Of a DNA stretch of 14,571 nt, positions 13,016 to 14,571 are shown piece after piece. Within the stretch, counting starts at the first letter, position 1; every line of letters begins with the position of its first letter. A model generated the notes under the pieces. That model was not told where the DNA came from. It searched no databases and was given only the letters and a program-made list of their open reading frames with translations. The stretch lies in contig CALMOR010000045.1 in the NCBI GenBank assembly GCA_937872165.1, positions 46,732-61,302 of the forward strand, in the 5' to 3' direction. Origin of the DNA: an uncultured Burkholderiales bacterium. GTDB taxonomy: Bacteria > Pseudomonadota > Gammaproteobacteria > Burkholderiales > Burkholderiaceae_D. A program made the position numbers and the translations under genes.

Positions 13016-14242
13016 TCAATCGAAGCGTTCGTCGCCGGTCGGCTCGACGTGCGGCACCGCGTTCATCCGCTGGCGCAACTGCGACAGTTCCCAGTACATC
13101 CGCTTCCGTGCGCGGCTCTGGTTGCCGAGCGGCCGATGCTCGGCGATGCAGTGCCACGGGTTGTACGAGAGGCGCTTCGCGAAGTCGAGCTGCGCGGGCG
13201 AGTCGAAGGTCTGCCTCGGGATGTGCAGCGTCGCCACCGGAACGCGGGGCGACAGGCGTTCGGGCCAGTACACGCCGGCGTCTTCGATCGGCATGCGGAA
13301 GGCGTCGGTCTGCAGCTGCAGCCGCAGCTCGAGGTCGACGTCGCCTTCCGCGAGCGTCGCCACCATCGCCTGCCGCAGGTAGTCGTCGGGCGGCCGCAAC
13401 GGCAGTCGCGGGATCGGCGTGCGCCGCTTCGAGGTCGGCCAGAGCGAATAGACCATCGCCCGACCCTCGCCGAGCAGGTACGGCACGCAGCTGAAGTACG
13501 GCGCTTCGAACGGACTCGTCTGCGTCTTGATCCACAGGCCCTGCATGATCAGGTCGGCGAGATGCGGCGTCGTGAAGTTGACGAAGTGGAACAGCGACGC
13601 GTTCCTGACACTCCACTTCTGCAGATGCGCGTTGGCCTTCGTGTCCGGCGTGACGAAGGTCGGCGTCGACACGCCGAAGAGATCCTGCGTGAAGCGCTCG
13701 TCGTCCATCAGCTTCGGACCCGGCACGTCCATCAACTTGATGCTGATGCTCATGAAGCCCACGTCGTCGATGTCGGGCGTGACGTAGGGCCCCGGACCCG
13801 AGAAGCGCACCCAGGCCGGATAGCTGCGCGCCGTCGCGTAGATGCCGTGCCGCAGTTCGGGCGGCAGTCCGTCGCGCACGATCAGGCTCGCCCGCACGAT
13901 GCCCTGCGTCTTCGTGTTGCCGCCGCGCTCGAAGCCGCCGGGCTTCCACAGCAGTCGCATCTGCTCGGTGAAGCTGTCGATGATCGACTGCAGGTGCGCG
14001 TCCTCGTCGGGGATCGCGCGCTCCTCGGCGAGCCGCAGCCCCTCGTCGCGACGACGGCCGTTGATGACCGCGGTCGTCAGCCGCGTCAACGGGTCGCGAA
14101 GCAACGCGTCGAAGGCCGGCCGCAGCAGCGGATCGATGCGACGCTCGAGATGCAGCAGCGTCATCGACGCGTCGCTGATCCAGTCGAGCAGCGCGGACCC
14201 GGTGGCGGCGCGCGGCGCGGGTCGACTCGTGTTGGAGTTCAT
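13016..14242 (-). CDS. Catalase-fold heme protein, atypical active site
   Basis: A 408-aa member of the catalase superfamily, close to the short catalase-like proteins related to allene oxide synthases. Support: the core strand TKTQGIVRASLIVRDGLP (110-127), PAWVRFSGPGP (142-152) with the family R-F-S, DVGFMSISIKLMDVPG (160-175), and the C-terminal heme-side block RLSYNPWHCIAEHRPLG (357-373) with Y360 as possible proximal ligand. In catalases the segment before the core strand reads H-A-K-G-x-G; here it is N109-T-K-T-Q-G, so the distal His appears to be Asn. That argues against ordinary peroxide dismutation and for fatty-acid hydroperoxide chemistry or a non-catalytic role. The N-terminal 90 residues are extra. 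A GGGGAAA ribosome-binding site precedes the ATG. It lies 172 bp behind a DyP-like gene and 30 bp before the lipase. Confidence 0.8.
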   Translation of the reverse strand: MNSNTSRPAPRAATGSALLDWISDASMTLLHLERRIDPLLRPAFDALLRDPLTRLTTAVINGRRRDEGLRLAEERAIPDEDAHLQSIIDSFTEQMRLLWKPGGFERGGNTKTQGIVRASLIVRDGLPPELRHGIYATARSYPAWVRFSGPGPYVTPDIDDVGFMSISIKLMDVPGPKLMDDERFTQDLFGVSTPTFVTPDTKANAHLQKWSVRNASLFHFVNFTTPHLADLIMQGLWIKTQTSPFEAPYFSCVPYLLGEGRAMVYSLWPTSKRRTPIPRLPLRPPDDYLRQAMVATLAEGDVDLELRLQLQTDAFRMPIEDAGVYWPERLSPRVPVATLHIPRQTFDSPAQLDFAKRLSYNPWHCIAEHRPLGNQSRARKRMYWELSQLRQRMNAVPHVEPTGDERFD

Positions 14243-14414
14243 GCGGCGTTTCCCCGGAGCCGGATCGCGGCCGGACGAGAGCGGGACCCGATGCTGCCCG
14301 ACGAGCGCGTCGCGGTCTTCCGCTCGAGTGATGACGGGACCGCCGCGGCCACGACGCGATCGCGGTCGCAGAGACGAATCGTCGCGACCCCTTCGTGCAC
14401 GCGTCCGCGTCCCG
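14243..14414. other. Spacer between the DyP-like and catalase-like genes
   Basis: No frame of note is seen in these 172 bp on either strand other than shadows of GC-rich codons. It could hold a promoter for the catalase-lipase-membrane genes, but no clear -35/-10 pair was found. Confidence 0.3.
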
Positions 14415-14571
14415 TCATCGCGCGTCCGGCGCCGGAAGGGCGGCCGGACCCCGATCGCCGTTCGCGAGATGGCGCAGCGCGCGGACGCCCGGCAGGAAGA
14501 AGTACGCGCCGCCGATCACCGTGACGAACTCGGGCAGCGGCGCGAGGCGTCGCGCGGCGCCGGCGTCGGCC
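14415..14571 (-). CDS. C-terminus of a probable DyP-type heme peroxidase (partial)
   Basis: Only the last 51 codons are in the window; the 5' part lies beyond the right edge. The frame reads PLPEFVTVIGGAYFFLPGVR then ALRHLA, followed by a short Ala/Pro tail and TGA at 14417-14415. The V-T-V-x-G-G-A-Y-F-F-x-P block followed by A-L-R-x-L-A is, from memory, the usual end of long DyP-type peroxidases, where it packs near the heme. The catalytic GxxDG motif and proximal His would be upstream and cannot be checked. It is on the same strand as the catalase-like gene, so a heme-peroxidase pair is likely. Confidence 0.55.
   Translation of the reverse strand, partial: ADAGAARRLAPLPEFVTVIGGAYFFLPGVRALRHLANGDRGPAALPAPDAR

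Noticed and set aside
10482..13949. Minus-strand frame of 1155 codons read as one giant protein
   Set aside because: Only its last 357 codons (from 11555) look like protein. The rest is out of frame with the lipase and catalase-like genes and is Arg-rich. The GTGA overlap sets the true start.
11792..14524. Plus-strand open frame of 910 codons
   Set aside because: Antisense to the lipase, catalase-like and DyP-like genes; same shadow composition and no ribosome-binding site or domain.

Overview
This window comes from a high-GC bacterium. It looks like a beta- or gammaproteobacterium, judged from the DUF4102-type tRNA integrase, the CCA-encoding tRNA sequence and the GC-rich codon use; I cannot name a genus. 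It falls into two parts that meet at position 5393.

Positions 1-5393 are one end of a small integrative element. A tyrosine integrase (3923-5191, minus) lies next to a 49-nt copy of the 3' part of a tRNA-Asn gene (5345-5393). This is the attachment-site remnant left when an element inserts into a tRNA 3' end. The fragment reads rightward, so the element extends left past base 1 and the intact tRNA-Asn should lie beyond that edge. Behind the integrase, all on the minus strand, is a train of short genes joined mostly by 4-nt ATGA overlaps or 2-nt gaps: two acidic helical proteins (104 and 109 aa), a one-span membrane protein (66 aa), a protein with an internal duplication (182 aa), an excisionase/AlpA-like HTH protein (78 aa), three unknown small proteins (134, 71 and 58 aa) and a RepA-like AAA ATPase (386 aa). 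The ATPase runs into an AT-rich block of direct and inverted repeats at 1-104. I see no cargo gene of known function, so the element's payload, if any, is unidentified or off the left edge.

Positions 5394-14571 appear to be chromosomal or older accessory DNA, again all minus strand. After a gene-free, lower-GC stretch (5394-5919) comes the C-terminal remnant of a chloroperoxidase-type alpha/beta hydrolase (pseudogene, 5920-6239). Next is an unusual protein joining a GrlR-like N-terminal domain to an alpha/beta hydrolase (6267-7487). Upstream of it is a two-gene redox unit: an AIFM3-like Rieske/FAD reductase (8691-10247) whose stop overlaps the start of a Gfo/Idh/MocA oxidoreductase (7558-8694).

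A second operon-like group fills 10482-14571. In transcription order it has the C-terminus of a probable DyP-type peroxidase (14415-14571, cut by the window), a catalase-fold heme protein whose expected distal histidine appears to be asparagine (13016-14242), a DUF2235/Tle1-like Ser-Asp-His lipase (11552-12985) and a three-span membrane protein of unknown function (10482-11555). Two heme proteins, a phospholipase-like hydrolase and a membrane protein in one unit suggest lipid release followed by peroxide or oxylipin chemistry, or alternatively an effector-immunity-like pair. This group is the best candidate for an undescribed system. Its function is inference only.
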